Source: Exophiala sp. HKRS030
Lineage: Eukaryota; Ascomycota; Eurotiomycetes; Chaetothyriales; Herpotrichiellaceae
DNA length: 64,000 nucleotides
Assembly (NCBI GenBank): GCA_023897205.1
Contig: JAHWDD010000006.1
Coordinates: forward strand, 868,001 to 932,000
Direction: 5' to 3'
The notes under the pieces: model-generated
What the model was told of the DNA's origin: nothing
What the model saw: the letters and a program-made list of their open reading frames with translations, nothing else
Database searches by the model: none
Made by a program: the position numbers and the translations under genes
In this document: positions 22,475-33,928 of the stretch, piece by piece
Position numbering within the stretch: the first letter of the stretch is position 1
Layout of the letters: each line of letters starts with the position of its first letter

Positions 22475-24868
22475 ATGCCTTACACACCTCCTTCCCACCA
22501 GTCCCCGGCTTCCTCAAAACAGTCCAGTCCTACCCCGAGCAGGTCTCATTCATACATTAAAGGACAATTTCTCTCTCCGGAGCTGCCGGCTGCCTCCGGA
22601 CGACCAAACCTTCCTCGATCCAACGGGTCATCATCATATCTCACAAAGCATCGAAGGAGTCCCTCACTGAACGAAGCAAACAACGATGTTCTGTACAATG
22701 GCGAAGCATATCAAGAGAATGGAATCATAGATCCCTATGGAAGCATCCGCCAATCGCCTCCTCCCGCAAGTAATTCACTGATACCAGCCGGGATGACTAT
22801 CTCACCTCCCGATTCCTCTCATAACTCGAGTGATGATGAAGAGCTCGAATCACGAGGACGTTCGAGGGATTTGGAACTGGACAACCTGGAAGCATTGCAA
22901 GCGGCTATCAGGTCAATAGAACAAAGAAAAACGGGCTCACCTACACGGCGTCAGAAGAATGACAAGCCAGAGCCTGCTGCTTCTCAGTCTGACGGACAAA
23001 GTTTGTCACAGAACTCAGCTGTTCAACGCCCACCTTTATCACAAGAGGCGAGGAAGATTTCTCATTCTCGATCATCGACAGATTCAAACATTGTCTTCGA
23101 GCCTGTCAAACCATCCACTCCACCAACCATCTCTCAACCAGACTCCGATGAAAGTGACAGTGACGGTCCCTCAAACGATCGTCCACCGATGGTGCGAAAA
23201 AAGTCTGGCGAACTGGTTCGTCCAGCTTTACGACCATCATCAAGACGGCGGCCTTCAAGCATGCCAGGGACGCCAACATACTCCAAGGCTGTCCACTTTG
23301 ACTCCCACCTCGAACACGTTCGACATTTCCTTCAAGTCGATCGACCACTCGCTGTCAGTGCCGGGTCTTCGCCAGTCGAGACCTATGAGAGCGAGACAGA
23401 ATTTCCTTTTGGCTCGGATGAGGCTAGTGCCCGACCTCGTGCCAATGCATATGAGTGGGATCTTCGGTTGCGAAACTTCGATGAGAACAGCCCCGCGAGG
23501 AAATCGCAAGTCGTCTTCGTCGAGCGGATATTCTTATCATCTGATAACAAGAATCTGATTGGCACCGTCGCTGTTCAGAATCTAGCTTTCCACAAGCAGG
23601 TTGTCGCTCGATTCACCTTCGACTATTGGAAAACCACTTCTGAGGTTGTGGCTGATTTCAACCAGGACGTTCGTCGGAAGCCCAACAATGACGGCCTCGA
23701 CCGCTTCAACTTCAGCATAAGGTTGATAGATCAGGCCAACCTTGAGAATCGGACACTGTTCTTCTGTGTTCGTTACACTGTTAATGGTCAAGAATTCTGG
23801 GACAACAACTTGTCGCTCAACTATCAGGTCGACTTTGCAAAGAAGTCCAAGGTCCAGCACAGCTTGCCCGGGCTAGGAGCCAGACCTATAACTGCACTGC
23901 CACGGACACGACAATCTCCACCTACCTCGTCTGGACGACCAAAAGGCTTACCGTCTTCATTTGATGACTTCACGACTGGTTTCGATAACTTTGGTTACCA
24001 ATCAGCAGGTGCACTCATGGGTGAACCCAAGCTCAAGCTGAGGAGTCCGCGATCGAAAGGCGACCTGATTTCCGATGCCCCATCTCGCCGCAAGGCAAGT
24101 AATGGACAGGCATTTGGGAACAGGTACGACTTCAACTCGTCGCTGAGCGCTGCCAAAAACTCCGCCTTTGCTGCCTTGGGTGACTTTTCCGGCTTGACGA
24201 CTTCGAGGGTAGATACAAAGCGGTCTTCTTCCCACGAAGTTCCTGCGAGCACTCCTACGAAGAGCGTTGCCATCGCTCCACCCAAGCATGACACTGGCGT
24301 CAGTGGTTCAGTCGACGGAGCTTCTCCCAATGCTCCGGCGGTTGCTCCTATGACATCCAAGCCGGCTGCTCTGGTGTCAGAGAAACCTTCCCTTACCTCT
24401 GAATCCTATCAGGATCTTGCGATGAAGGAACTCGTGGAGAAGAAATTCTGTTTTGTAGGTACTCCGAATGTCAACCCAGGGGATGGCGCCAGCGTCAAAA
24501 CACATTGAGGCTAATTCGTGTTGTAGTTTGGAACAGCCGGAACAAATAAACAGGGTGAAGCCCTCAAAGCTGCTACCATGAATGTGGTTGATGGAGCTGC
24601 CGACTATTTGTCTGTGTCGGATTTGAGTGCTGATGGAAGTTCTCGATCCGCGGATTCGTCTGGTTCCTCTACTCCTGCACCACCTCGAAGTTCATCACCT
24701 GCTCTGTCAGTCAAAGCGACCGGCTCTTATTTTGTTCGGTCGCCTTCGCAAGCACCATTTTATGGCTCTCGATCTCAATCGCCAGTTTCTTTCGGATATC
24801 CATTTCACTCTTCTTCTCAACATACCTTGATGAGTGAAACGCCGACACCAACGGCAATTCGAGGCTGA
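22475..24868 (+). CDS. gac1: Gac1/Pig1-type glycogen-targeting PP1 regulatory subunit (CBM21)
   Basis: Tethers protein phosphatase 1 to glycogen so that it can dephosphorylate glycogen synthase. Exons 22475-24454 and 24527-24868 give 773 aa. The 72-nt intron (GTAGGT..TTGTAG, branch CTAAT) restores the reading KFCFFGTAG across the junction. The N-terminal ~270 residues are Ser/Pro-rich. A PP1-docking RVxF-type motif, KAVHF, is at ~271-275. The CBM21 domain spans ~322-455 with typical features: FVERIFLSSDNKNLIGTV, VRFTFDYW-like RFTFDYWKTT, and WDNNLSLNYQVDF at its end. The C-terminal tail is Ser/Pro-rich. The first in-frame ATG is at 22475; the frame is open upstream without an ATG. Reading through the intron would end the protein at 24508. 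Confidence 0.9.
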
Positions 24869-26059
24869 TAGTGGCTTTCGTTAGCTTCAGAGCTTTCCAC
24901 CATCTTGCTTGCATACCGTTCTGTGGAGCAATGTCGCCCCATATGTAAACAGTTCTCGACGAGCTCTCCACCACTCCAGGAGACGGTTCTTTGCGGGCAC
25001 TCGAATTCGCATGGAGCGGGCATGCAGCTCGAATTCAAGCGTGCACAAATTTGTGATTTTGTCTGATGTTCTTTTAGCGCCCAGACAATCGTTTTTTACC
25101 TTATCTTCCAGCATTGTCAGGATTCGACGGCAATCTCTTTCTCTCCCAGCGGCGTCCTGGCATGATATTATTTCTACATTGTTAATAGATGCAGTTCTTG
25201 ATTTTCAGTCACAGATCGGCCAAAAACGTCGACGGCAGGAATCTGAAAGAATCAGATTCCGAGGACAGGGTTTAGAACGGTACCAGCGATCAATCATAAT
25301 GATGATGATGTTGTTGGGCCGTACATAAAAAGTTTTTGGAGGGTAGCGGACTTCTTCTTTTAATTGCTTTTTCGGACAGGAACGATTTGATGATGTGTCC
25401 CCAAGTTCCGACGTCAGCGATCAAGTTTTTTCAGCCTTTTCAGAATTTTTGGAGTTATTCTGGTGACGGTCTTCTCTCTCCTCCGAATTCGTTGCTCTGG
25501 TTGCATGGTGGCTTGTGCAGAAGGCCGCACTGGCATTATGGCCTGGCAACTTCGCATGATGCAAATTGCGGACATGAGGAAATTGATTGGACGAATTGAT
25601 ACATGACCGAGTTGATGGGATGATGGTGGTATGTCTCTTCTTGACCGATGAGCAGTGGGTGGAAATCTTTGCGGCCTTGCTTGTGAAGGAGGGTTGTTGA
25701 GGTTAGCCTTTGGGATGTGGTTGTGCGTAGTACCCCTTGGTCTCGACAACTACTCTTTCTCTCTTTATTCTTGATGAGCCATAGAATTGCCATTCAACAT
25801 TTTGATCTCAAGTTCCTTTTCTTGTTCTCATTCAGGTTCCGGTTCGATGTCGCCCAGTAGCCATCTGGTCCAAGTCAAGCGCGACGAAGTAACATGTAAC
25901 ATGTCTAGAGAGGTTGATGTTGCGACGAACCAAATGAGGGAGTTGGTCTTTTGATATATTTGGAGCCCTAGGACGGTAGAGCATTTCTCGTTGTGATTTT
26001 GTGGTTTTGTATTGACGATAGGTATTGGGGCCACCTCCCTTCCCCCCTCCCAATTGTAA

Positions 26060-26315
26060 TTCTTCGGTATCAAATGTGAGTTGAATGGTGACCGACAAAA
26101 GACAAACAAGTCAAGAGACATTGTCAAAGACAGGGGAGGATGGAGAGCACCGAGAGACCAATAAGGACAGTAGTAACGACCAAATTATCAGTCTCTCAGT
26201 TGTGTGCCTTTTGCAAAAGGTCCCTTGTCCCTGTTGCGAATGACTTTTGCAGGGGGGAAACTCTAGTGATGAGTATAGCCTTGTGCGTGATGCAGAGGCG
26301 GGGTGCGTGTACCTG
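26060..26315 (+). repeat. Degraded dispersed repeat, copy A
   Basis: Aligns in direct orientation with 29388-29587. Shared blocks include AAGTCAAGAGACATT, GAGCACCGAGA, AAGGACAGTA and GTATAGCCTTGTGCGT. Copy A carries an extra segment of about 50 nt (26217-26270) between the shared GCAAA and GTATAGCC. Many differences from copy B are C/T and G/A transitions. Confidence 0.75.
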
Positions 26316-26510
26316 TCGCCTTTGTTTTGTTGACGTGTTGCCTCATGCGGCAATGAGAAAAAAGTGTAAAGGATATACAATTTGACCACCTCTGGCATAC
26401 ACGGGTGGTCCGAGCCTTGCTGGACATTCCGGTCGGTACCGTCAAGAGTACAATGGCGAGCGAGTGAACATGGTGCTCGTATGCAAATGGTACGGTGTCA
26501 CTTTGTACTA

Positions 26511-26641
26511 TCGACGACCTTTTTTTCTTGAGTGATCACGTCGAAACGGAACTCTCGTCGACTTCAAGTCTTGTTGGATAGACGACCTTTTTGAAGATCC
26601 GTCGAAACAAGACGGCGGCGACCTGATGTCTTGTTTCCGGA
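26511..26641 (+). repeat. Two diverged tandem units of ~65 bp
   Basis: Both units start GACGACCTTTTT, contain CGTCGAAAC or CGTCGAAACAAG, and end TCTTGTT followed by GGA or CCGGA. A weaker third relative may follow to about 26780. Confidence 0.45.
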
Positions 26642-26815
26642 GGTACTCCGTCGGTGTGTGGACAAGGTTATTTGGTCAATGCCCGTCGATTCAAACAGCG
26701 ACGCCACACATGTAGTTTGTTGAAGTGCATGAGGTAATCCGTCAACGGCGACCCATCATGATGTGACTTGGTAGGTATGTCCGCCTATGCCAGCGTGGTC
26801 GAAGAGATTGTTGTT

Positions 26816-26835
26816 ACTCTGTACGAGTACAGAGT
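26816..26835. repeat. Perfect palindrome ACTCTGTAC-GA-GTACAGAGT
   Basis: Two 9-bp arms around a two-base centre. It shares its GTACGAGTAC core with a 12-bp palindrome near 19391-19402. Confidence 0.8.
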
Positions 26836-29387
26836 AAAATGATATCCACGACGACGGTGGATCCGATAATCGATATCGATAAGATCGAGCTCGCTAGAGA
26901 AGAGGCACTGGTATTGGGGGCCACTCTCACGATGATCCGGGCCAAGGTCAGCCGATCAGGAGTGGGTGTTGGGTACGCATTTTATAAGCCGTCAACGACA
27001 CCGAGATCAAAAAGATGTTGTTGAAGACTTGTGTTTTATTTGAACCCTCAACGAATACACGTCTCTGCGAGGAAAACATTGATTTTTGGTGGGCGGCATG
27101 GTGCAGTCAAGGCTCCTTCAGGGCCTTGGGGGGCTGTCCGTAACAAGAATAGGCCCGTCCGGTCCGGTGCGGCGCGGCGCGCGGGTAGGTGTGCGGTTCA
27201 GCCTCGTTCGGTGATGCGCATGACCGGTGACAAGAGAACAAAATCATCTAGTGCCAGGTTCATGTCGATGCGCGACGACGAGATAGAAATGAAGAGTGAT
27301 GAGAGAGAAGACTGCGCGGCGAGCCACCCCTTTTTTGGAAGGAAGCAGTGAGAAAGCGTAAGGTAGGAGGGTCATGTGCGCCACGGTGCCGCTCAAGTTC
27401 CGTCGGGACATGGTTGCGCAACATCATGGTGGCTGCTTGGGTCGATGCGCATGACCATTTTCGTCCCGACTTCGAAAGAGTGGTGAACTGCGCATTACCG
27501 GCAGTGAGAAAAAAATAAGAAGAGAAAAAGAAGAGAAAGAAAAGGTCCTGGCAAAAGGGGTGGGTTGGTGTGGCTTTCAAAGCAGGCTGAAAAGGGCCGT
27601 GACGATATATACTCGCGGAGTATTCGTAGGCACCCAGCAGGAAAATTGGCACATGGTCCGAACTCCTTGGGCAAGGGCCGGGACAGGGAGGGAATTCTTG
27701 TTGAGGCTTGTGCGAATAGCAAGGACAAGAAATGTTCGGAAATGTCCAAGTCCCAGGTTTGGCCCTCCCAGACAGACGCCTGGCACACACCGAAAGAGGA
27801 TCGATCCGTCCGTCAGCCCAGGGTTTCACCGGTCGTAGGAGACAAAAAGAGGGTGTCGGATCATTTTTTGTGGGAGATGGGCCTTTCCAAGTGGTCGGGG
27901 AACCAGGATACTGTGCAGTTAGGCTCGAGGTGATTGACAGGGGATCAGCCGTGAGATGCCCAACGTGGCGGTGGGAGCATTTGATTGAGCCTAGTGAGCT
28001 AGGAGACCCTCGTTCCTGGATCGAGGAAGGGGGGCCGCCAGTTGTATGATGCCATTTGGCTACTCCGTACCCAAGTAGAACCCTTGCTCAGGAGACCACC
28101 ATTTCTGGTTGCTACTGTACTGGCGACGGACCAGAGTGTGCCAGGTGTCCGTTTGTTCGTGATAGGATGTACTGTACAGGGCGCGTGATGTTGGCTAGTC
28201 TTGGGTAGGGAGGTTCGGATTCTACGAGTATTGGCTTTCTTCTTTGCCAAGGTCTAGACCGTTCGTAGGGAGGCCATTACTTTTCAGAGGTGGAAAATAC
28301 CTAGGGATGGTGTGGTGGACGTATCGAGTATCGGGTGGTATGTATGTGAGAGAAAGAGGAATGCTGCATTTGTGGTGGGAATTGCAGGTGAAAAGAAGAG
28401 GGAAAAATGAAGAGGCGGTCGGCCAACGATGAGGGTGCCAGCGCATTGTTATTGTAAAGTACTCCGTACGGATCACTCACTACTACCTTACTCCATCTGT
28501 GAGCACACCGATGGAATAAGATAGAAATAGAACCTGGCAAAGAGGAGGGAGAAAAAAAAGACTGGTCACATCGGAGACAGTGCCCGCTGGTGGGTAGGTG
28601 TGTTTTTGCTCTCAAAGGCGAGAAGGAGAGAAGTCCAGCAGGGGACTGAAGTAGGGGTGCGAATATACAGTACCTATAGGGAGTAAAAGGTGTCCATACA
28701 CCTTGTGTGCATTTAAATTGCCTGGTTCCGTCTCGGTTTGTTTCTACACAGCGCGTGACCAAGTATGCTCTATAGTCTAGCTTGAAATTGGTCCGTCGAC
28801 GAGTACGTACAGTAGAATCGATCTGGAACGTTCCCGCTGCGTGGTTGTTTGTGCCTGACGATCCACTTCGCCTGCAAATTTGCCCTGCAGATATCCATAC
28901 AGAAGACTCCATGTTGGTCTTTTTTCTTCATGTCGAATCCCGACTGGACAGTGAGTACAGCTGTCTACCAGATCCTACTCCATAAGTGGCCTAGGATTGT
29001 ATTTTACTGATCTCTGGCTGGTTCACACGCACCTTCTGAGCCTCCCCCCCCCAATGTACCTCCCCACCAAAATCTCGGTGAGGGTGACTTCGGATCCCTA
29101 TTTCGGCATCGTCTCTTCATCCTCCGCCTTTTTTGACTGCTCCGCTTTGTGTTCGCGTGATCGTTTCTTCTTGTTCTCGTCCACTCGGGTCAATCCAGGG
29201 TAATAAGGGTCCCAAGCTAACAGGACTCATTCTGCCTACCGTACTTGGAGCTTCACGAGAAAAGTCCGTAGAAGTGACCAAATGCTCCGAGTAAGACACC
29301 GCACTCGGGCGACAGGTATTACGCACAAGACTACCCACCAGGGAAATATCGCTGAAGTACCCCCCCCGAATCTGTCGCGTCATTTCT

Positions 29388-29587
29388 TAGTATCAATACC
29401 TAAGTATAGGTTAAACGGCAACCGGCAAGACCCAAATAAGTCAAGAGACATTCTTATGAATATCGAGAATGACGAGCACCGAGACACTAACAAGGACAGT
29501 AATAGTGACTAAATTATTAGTTGCTCAATCGTGTGCCTTTCGCAAAGTATAGCCTTGTGCGTAATGCAAAGGTGGGTGTGCGCAATG
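29388..29587 (+). repeat. Degraded dispersed repeat, copy B
   Basis: The shorter partner of the repeat at 26060-26315, same orientation. Differences such as CAAATAAG for CAAACAAG and GACTAAATTATTAG for GACCAAATTATCAG are transitions of the kind left by repeat-induced point mutation, though not all go in one direction. Confidence 0.75.
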
Positions 29588-29957
29588 CGATGCATCTCGA
29601 CAACGACAGCGCACAAAGACGAGTCAGGGGATCCTCGTGCTCCCTGCGACAGGAGCAACATCTTCTTCGGCCCATGAATGTTGAGGTACATACAAGACCA
29701 CGCTGGCGAAGGAAGTCCCCAACGAGTTCGGCTTACAGCTTCCGGAAATCGGGTCAGATGGATCGGGGTGGGCTTCATCTCATCACCGGCATTACCCGTG
29801 ACGCGTCAATGCAGTTTTGCCCGAAGACTCACTCTTTGAACGTTGGTGAGGCTTGAAATGTACCTCTACTTAGGCATACTCATTCAGAGACCACCTTCCA
29901 CTCCCGCAGTACCACCTACGCGGAATTCCATGAGGAAGATTCTTCTAGACCACCCTT

Positions 29958-30800
29958 TCATCCTTTGGCATAAAAGTCATTCTTTTCCTTGAGGATATCC
30001 AACAGTCCTTGTGCCCAACCTTTGGGATGCGTTGCGAAACCGATATGCATCGCAGGGAGGAGCTTGACGTCCAATCCCAACTTCTCGCCCAGGGCTACGT
30101 TAGCCCGGAACTGCAGGGCTTCCTTGTTCGAATCGGCGCCGTTGGCCAGGAGAAGACGGTCCTTTTGCTTCTTCAGCACCTCGACGTCGAACTGGCGATA
30201 CGGGTAGTCCAACAGCTCGCGCTCAAACCAGTAAATCGTGTTGAGCTTCACGTAAGGATCTGTCGAGGCAAAGCCGCGCACGAGACCCTGTCTCTCCTTG
30301 CCGGCCTTGATCATGTCGGCGAACATGTCCAGCGCCGGGGCGATGCCTGATTTCCGGTAGGTCTTGTAGATGTCGTTCTGCATCGCCCAAAGCTCGTCGC
30401 AGTCCGGGACAAGTCGCATGGCGGGCGGCTCGTGCGCCACCACCACGCGGATGCACTCCGGATGTCGGCACAGGAGCTCCAGTGACACGATGGCGCCGGA
30501 ACTGTTGCCGACGACCGTGGCTCGTGTGTTGTCGTCGTCAGGGGAGAGATGCTTGATTAAGAGACTGGCGTCGTCGGCGTCGGTCTCGATGCGGTGCTCG
30601 TAGTCTTGGGCACCGACGAGCTGACTCCGCGAGAACCCGCGCCGGTCGTAGATGGCCACGGTGAAGTGTGACTTGAGCTGTTCGGCGAGTATGCGCCATA
30701 GATCGCCCGAACCGTTGGCGCCGGATATCAATAGCAGTAATGGGCCGGAACCGATGGTTTCGTAGTAGAGCTGTGCTCCGGGCACGTCGAGATGAGGCAT
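29958..30800 (-). CDS. Alpha/beta-hydrolase fold protein
   Basis: Hydrolase of unknown substrate, 280 aa, single exon. It starts MPHLDVPGAQLYYETIGSGP, the usual N-terminus of the family. The oxyanion-hole region LLISGANGSGDLW is near residues 25-37. The nucleophile elbow GNSSG (GxSxG) is near 97-101. The catalytic His candidate lies in AMHIGFATHP near 256. The frame is open upstream to 30926, but a TATA-like TATAATAAAA (minus strand, 30887-30896) sits within that extension, so the ATG at 30800 is the better start; its context, gacaATGcc, is good. It is divergent from rio1. Confidence 0.85.
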   Translation of the reverse strand: MPHLDVPGAQLYYETIGSGPLLLLISGANGSGDLWRILAEQLKSHFTVAIYDRRGFSRSQLVGAQDYEHRIETDADDASLLIKHLSPDDDNTRATVVGNSSGAIVSLELLCRHPECIRVVVAHEPPAMRLVPDCDELWAMQNDIYKTYRKSGIAPALDMFADMIKAGKERQGLVRGFASTDPYVKLNTIYWFERELLDYPYRQFDVEVLKKQKDRLLLANGADSNKEALQFRANVALGEKLGLDVKLLPAMHIGFATHPKGWAQGLLDILKEKNDFYAKG

Positions 30801-31382
30801 TGTCACTAACAGATCATGTGCGGTAGACGATGTGAATGGGGTTTGGAGGGAACGGAAGCTGGCAAGGCTGAGGCCTAAGCTGGGTCTTTTATTATACAGT
30901 GTATGGGACGAGAGGACAGGTCCCATAATACGGAGTACGACTACGCGATACGGAGGTACAACACGGTGATAAGGCCATCACAGCCACCCAGATTAGAAAG
31001 CCTGTGACAGGAAGTAGGTGTCCCACGGTGGGACGGGTATTCCGTATCTGCAACATAACCGCGATTCCTGCATGCCATGACGACAAGCTCAGTGCACTCA
31101 AGGTGGTAATCATCAGGACAACGAACTATTGCCTGGACCCTCGTAAGAATTTGACGATGAAGTTCTGGTGGAGAGGATACGAGAAGCCAACCGCTGACTA
31201 AGCCTTATTTCAACCACGAGTCTCAGCCTCGTCAGCCTCATCAATATCTTGGCATCAGAATGACATCAAATGACGGCATTTTTCACAACTGTGTGAATAA
31301 TTTCTCGTGGCGAAAAGACAAAGTACAAGGCAATATCGAAGACTTTCAACTTCAAAGCTACCGCATTTTCGTTTACAAAACC
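30801..31382. promoter_or_regulatory. Divergent promoter of hydrolase and rio1
   Basis: TATAATAAAA on the minus strand at 30887-30896 is placed about 90 nt before the hydrolase ATG. An exact TACGGAGTA motif is at 30929-30937, with a second partial copy about 15 bases on. No separate gene is seen. Confidence 0.45.
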
Positions 31383-33179
31383 ATGGCGGGATCCAACCCT
31401 CCATCTGACGGCGTTCTCATAGACGACCAGAAGCGAGGAGTAGCGGACGCACAAGTGCCAACCCACACATACGTACCGAACCAAGGATATGTAGTGGACA
31501 GTAATAATGGCACGGGGCATCAGCGGAGACTAGCACTGGGTCGATTCATTCAAGAAGATGACGAGGATGAGGAGGAAGAAGAATACTACGACGATGCCGA
31601 CCTAGACGACGACGACAGACTCGCTGACCCGGATGATCTCGCCTCTGCGAACCCTTCAGATCTCACCAAATCATATAATCGTCAAAGACGCCTCGACGAC
31701 GCCATCGCCAACCCGAGCGTACCGTCATGGCAATACCCCAAGACGAACCCTCAAAAGTCGTCCCGACCCGACATGGGCGAACTCGGGTACGGCATGAAAA
31801 AGCTCAAGATCGAAGGTCCGGAATCGCTGCCGACGGGCCCATCCAAGGGCAAAGACAAATCTGACCGGGCCACGTCCGAACAGGTCCTGGATCCCAAGAC
31901 ACGGCGAATCTTGTTCCAGATGATCAACTCGGGTATCGTCTCTGAGATCAACGGCACCATCTCTACGGGTAAAGAAGCGAACGTGTACCATGCCGTCGCT
32001 GCCTCGGACGACCCAGACTCCCAGCCAGACACGCACGTGGCGATCAAAGTCTACAAAACCAGTATTCTCGTCTTCAAGGATCGTGAAAAGTATGTGACCG
32101 GTGAATTCCGATTCCGAAAGGGTTTCAACAAGAGCGACAACCGCGCCATGGTCAAACTCTGGGCCGAGAAAGAAATGCGGAACCTCAAACGGATCCACGC
32201 CGCGGGGATCCCGTGCCCCGAGCCGTTGTACCTACGCAGACACGTTCTGGGGATGAGCTTCGTTGGGGACTCCAAAGGCAAAGCTGCGCCGAGACTAAAA
32301 GACGTCGAATTCGAGGATGAGAATCCCGTGGCCCGGTGGCGCGACGTTTATCTCGATGTACTCGGCTACATGAGAATCATGTTGCAGGTGTGCAAGCTAG
32401 TGCATGCCGACCTGAGCGAGTACAACATGTTGTACCACGAGGGCAAACCGTGGGTGATTGACGTGAGTCAGAGCGTCGAGGGTGATCATCCCAGGAGTCT
32501 GGACTTTTTGAGAATGGACATCAAGAATGTCAACGACTTTTTCAGAAGACAGGGCGTGAGCGTGCTGAATGACAGAAAAGTCTACGAGTTCATCACGAAC
32601 CACACGAAGAGCGAGGATGACGTACAGATGGAAGTGATGAGGAGGGATCTCGATCGTATCATGGCCGAGAGAAAGGAGGATGATGAGGACGACGAGGTGG
32701 AGAACGAAGTCTTTAGGAAACAGTATATCCCTCAAACACTGGACGAGGTGTACGATGCCGAAAAGGATGCGGAGACGATGAAGACGGCCGGTAGGGATGC
32801 CTTGGTGTACAAAGATTTGCTCGCGCCGAACAAGGTTGAGGTGCAGAAAGAATCGGCGTCGTCGTCGTCGTCTTCGTCGTCGGCAGATGATGATCAGGAC
32901 GAGAATTTTGGTGCTCCTCTACAAAGAGTAGAGTCGCATTCTCAAGACGGGTCTGGTGATGGTGATGATGCTGATGATGACGACGGCGAGCACTCGAATG
33001 CCGAGTCCGGTAGTCTGTCTGAAGAAAACGGCCGGCCACGAGGAAAACGGTTCCAGGACAAGGACGAGAAGAGGGAACACAAGCGCAAAGTGAAGGAGGA
33101 GAAACGGGAGAAGAGGGCGACCAAGATGCCGAAGAACGTCAAGAAGAGATTGGTCAAGGAGTCCACGAAACGACGTTGA
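31383..33179 (+). CDS. rio1: Serine/threonine kinase/ATPase Rio1
   Basis: Atypical RIO-family kinase needed for late 40S ribosome maturation (20S pre-rRNA processing) and cell-cycle progression. Single exon, 598 aa from the ATG at 31383 (aaaaccATGg, strong context). The frame is open upstream to 31260, but that part looks like leader. An acidic N-terminus with an EDDEDEEEEE run leads to the RIO1 domain: nucleotide loop STGKEANVYHA near residues 194-204, catalytic loop HADLSEYN near 339-346, and metal-binding IDVSQSVEGDHP near 358-369. The C-terminus has poly-Ser and acidic runs, then a Lys/Arg-rich tail ending STKRR, typical of fungal Rio1. Confidence 0.95.
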   Translation: MAGSNPPSDGVLIDDQKRGVADAQVPTHTYVPNQGYVVDSNNGTGHQRRLALGRFIQEDDEDEEEEEYYDDADLDDDDRLADPDDLASANPSDLTKSYNRQRRLDDAIANPSVPSWQYPKTNPQKSSRPDMGELGYGMKKLKIEGPESLPTGPSKGKDKSDRATSEQVLDPKTRRILFQMINSGIVSEINGTISTGKEANVYHAVAASDDPDSQPDTHVAIKVYKTSILVFKDREKYVTGEFRFRKGFNKSDNRAMVKLWAEKEMRNLKRIHAAGIPCPEPLYLRRHVLGMSFVGDSKGKAAPRLKDVEFEDENPVARWRDVYLDVLGYMRIMLQVCKLVHADLSEYNMLYHEGKPWVIDVSQSVEGDHPRSLDFLRMDIKNVNDFFRRQGVSVLNDRKVYEFITNHTKSEDDVQMEVMRRDLDRIMAERKEDDEDDEVENEVFRKQYIPQTLDEVYDAEKDAETMKTAGRDALVYKDLLAPNKVEVQKESASSSSSSSSADDDQDENFGAPLQRVESHSQDGSGDGDDADDDDGEHSNAESGSLSEENGRPRGKRFQDKDEKREHKRKVKEEKREKRATKMPKNVKKRLVKESTKRR

Positions 33180-33928
33180 TTCAAACAACCGGGCCAATTT
33201 TTGTTCTTTACTTTTCGAGAGAGCCACGGGGTTCAAGACGCGGGCAGCCGAATTTTTTTGGCCTGGGTACGAAGCAAAACACTTGGACCATCAGAGGTCG
33301 GGTACCTACAATTCAACACGCTACGACGAATTGTACATATTCAGTCACGCATACCAGCCCCCAAGATCGTCGATAGTGGCTCAAGGAGTCGAGATTGCCC
33401 ACAGCAGCACCGAAGACACCCAAGCTTTTGTAGTGTGGTGGTTTTCTTTGCGCCACCCATCTCCACATCATGAAAGCAACTGAGAGAGGTAAGACCAATC
33501 CCCAGCCTCGAAAACCGAAGCCTGTTCGGAACTTCATTGGCGAGAACAAAACACATGAAGACACCCATCACACACTTGATATGAAATTGGGAGACGGGCC
33601 GAGGAAGGCTGGCAGACGGTCGTTTTGGATGGAACATTCTCCGTACGAAACAACCTCGTCACTTTCTCATGCCCGTCTCTTACCGATCCCTTTTCCAAGT
33701 ACCTTGGATCGGGACCACATGATATCCAAAGAGAGCGCTGAAAACACAATTACACCTTACAAATTACACATTATACTGTAACAACCGTTGTTCTCATCAT
33801 GATTAATCACATTCATTACGTTTCTGGCAATGGACTTTCGCTAATTCTTCCTTTCCTCTCACATACAGGCAGGCAACCTCCGTTCAACCTCCGTCGTCGC
33901 AATTACTATAGGTGGTCCAATACATCTC
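33180..33928. other. Convergent intergenic region rio1/atg17
   Basis: Holds the 3' flanks of two converging genes. Short frames on both strands show no domain or coding bias. Confidence 0.5.

Larger units (their letters stand above)
24869..29957. other. Gene-poor region (~5.1 kb)
   Basis: No gene is supported. The CBM21 3' UTR comes first. Two copies of a degraded repeat lie at ~26.06-26.32 and ~29.39-29.59 kb, and a diverged tandem repeat at ~26.51-26.64 kb. A perfect 9-bp-arm palindrome is at 26816-26835. TACTCCGTA motifs are at 28061 and 28460. All open frames are short and unrecognisable. Confidence 0.5.
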
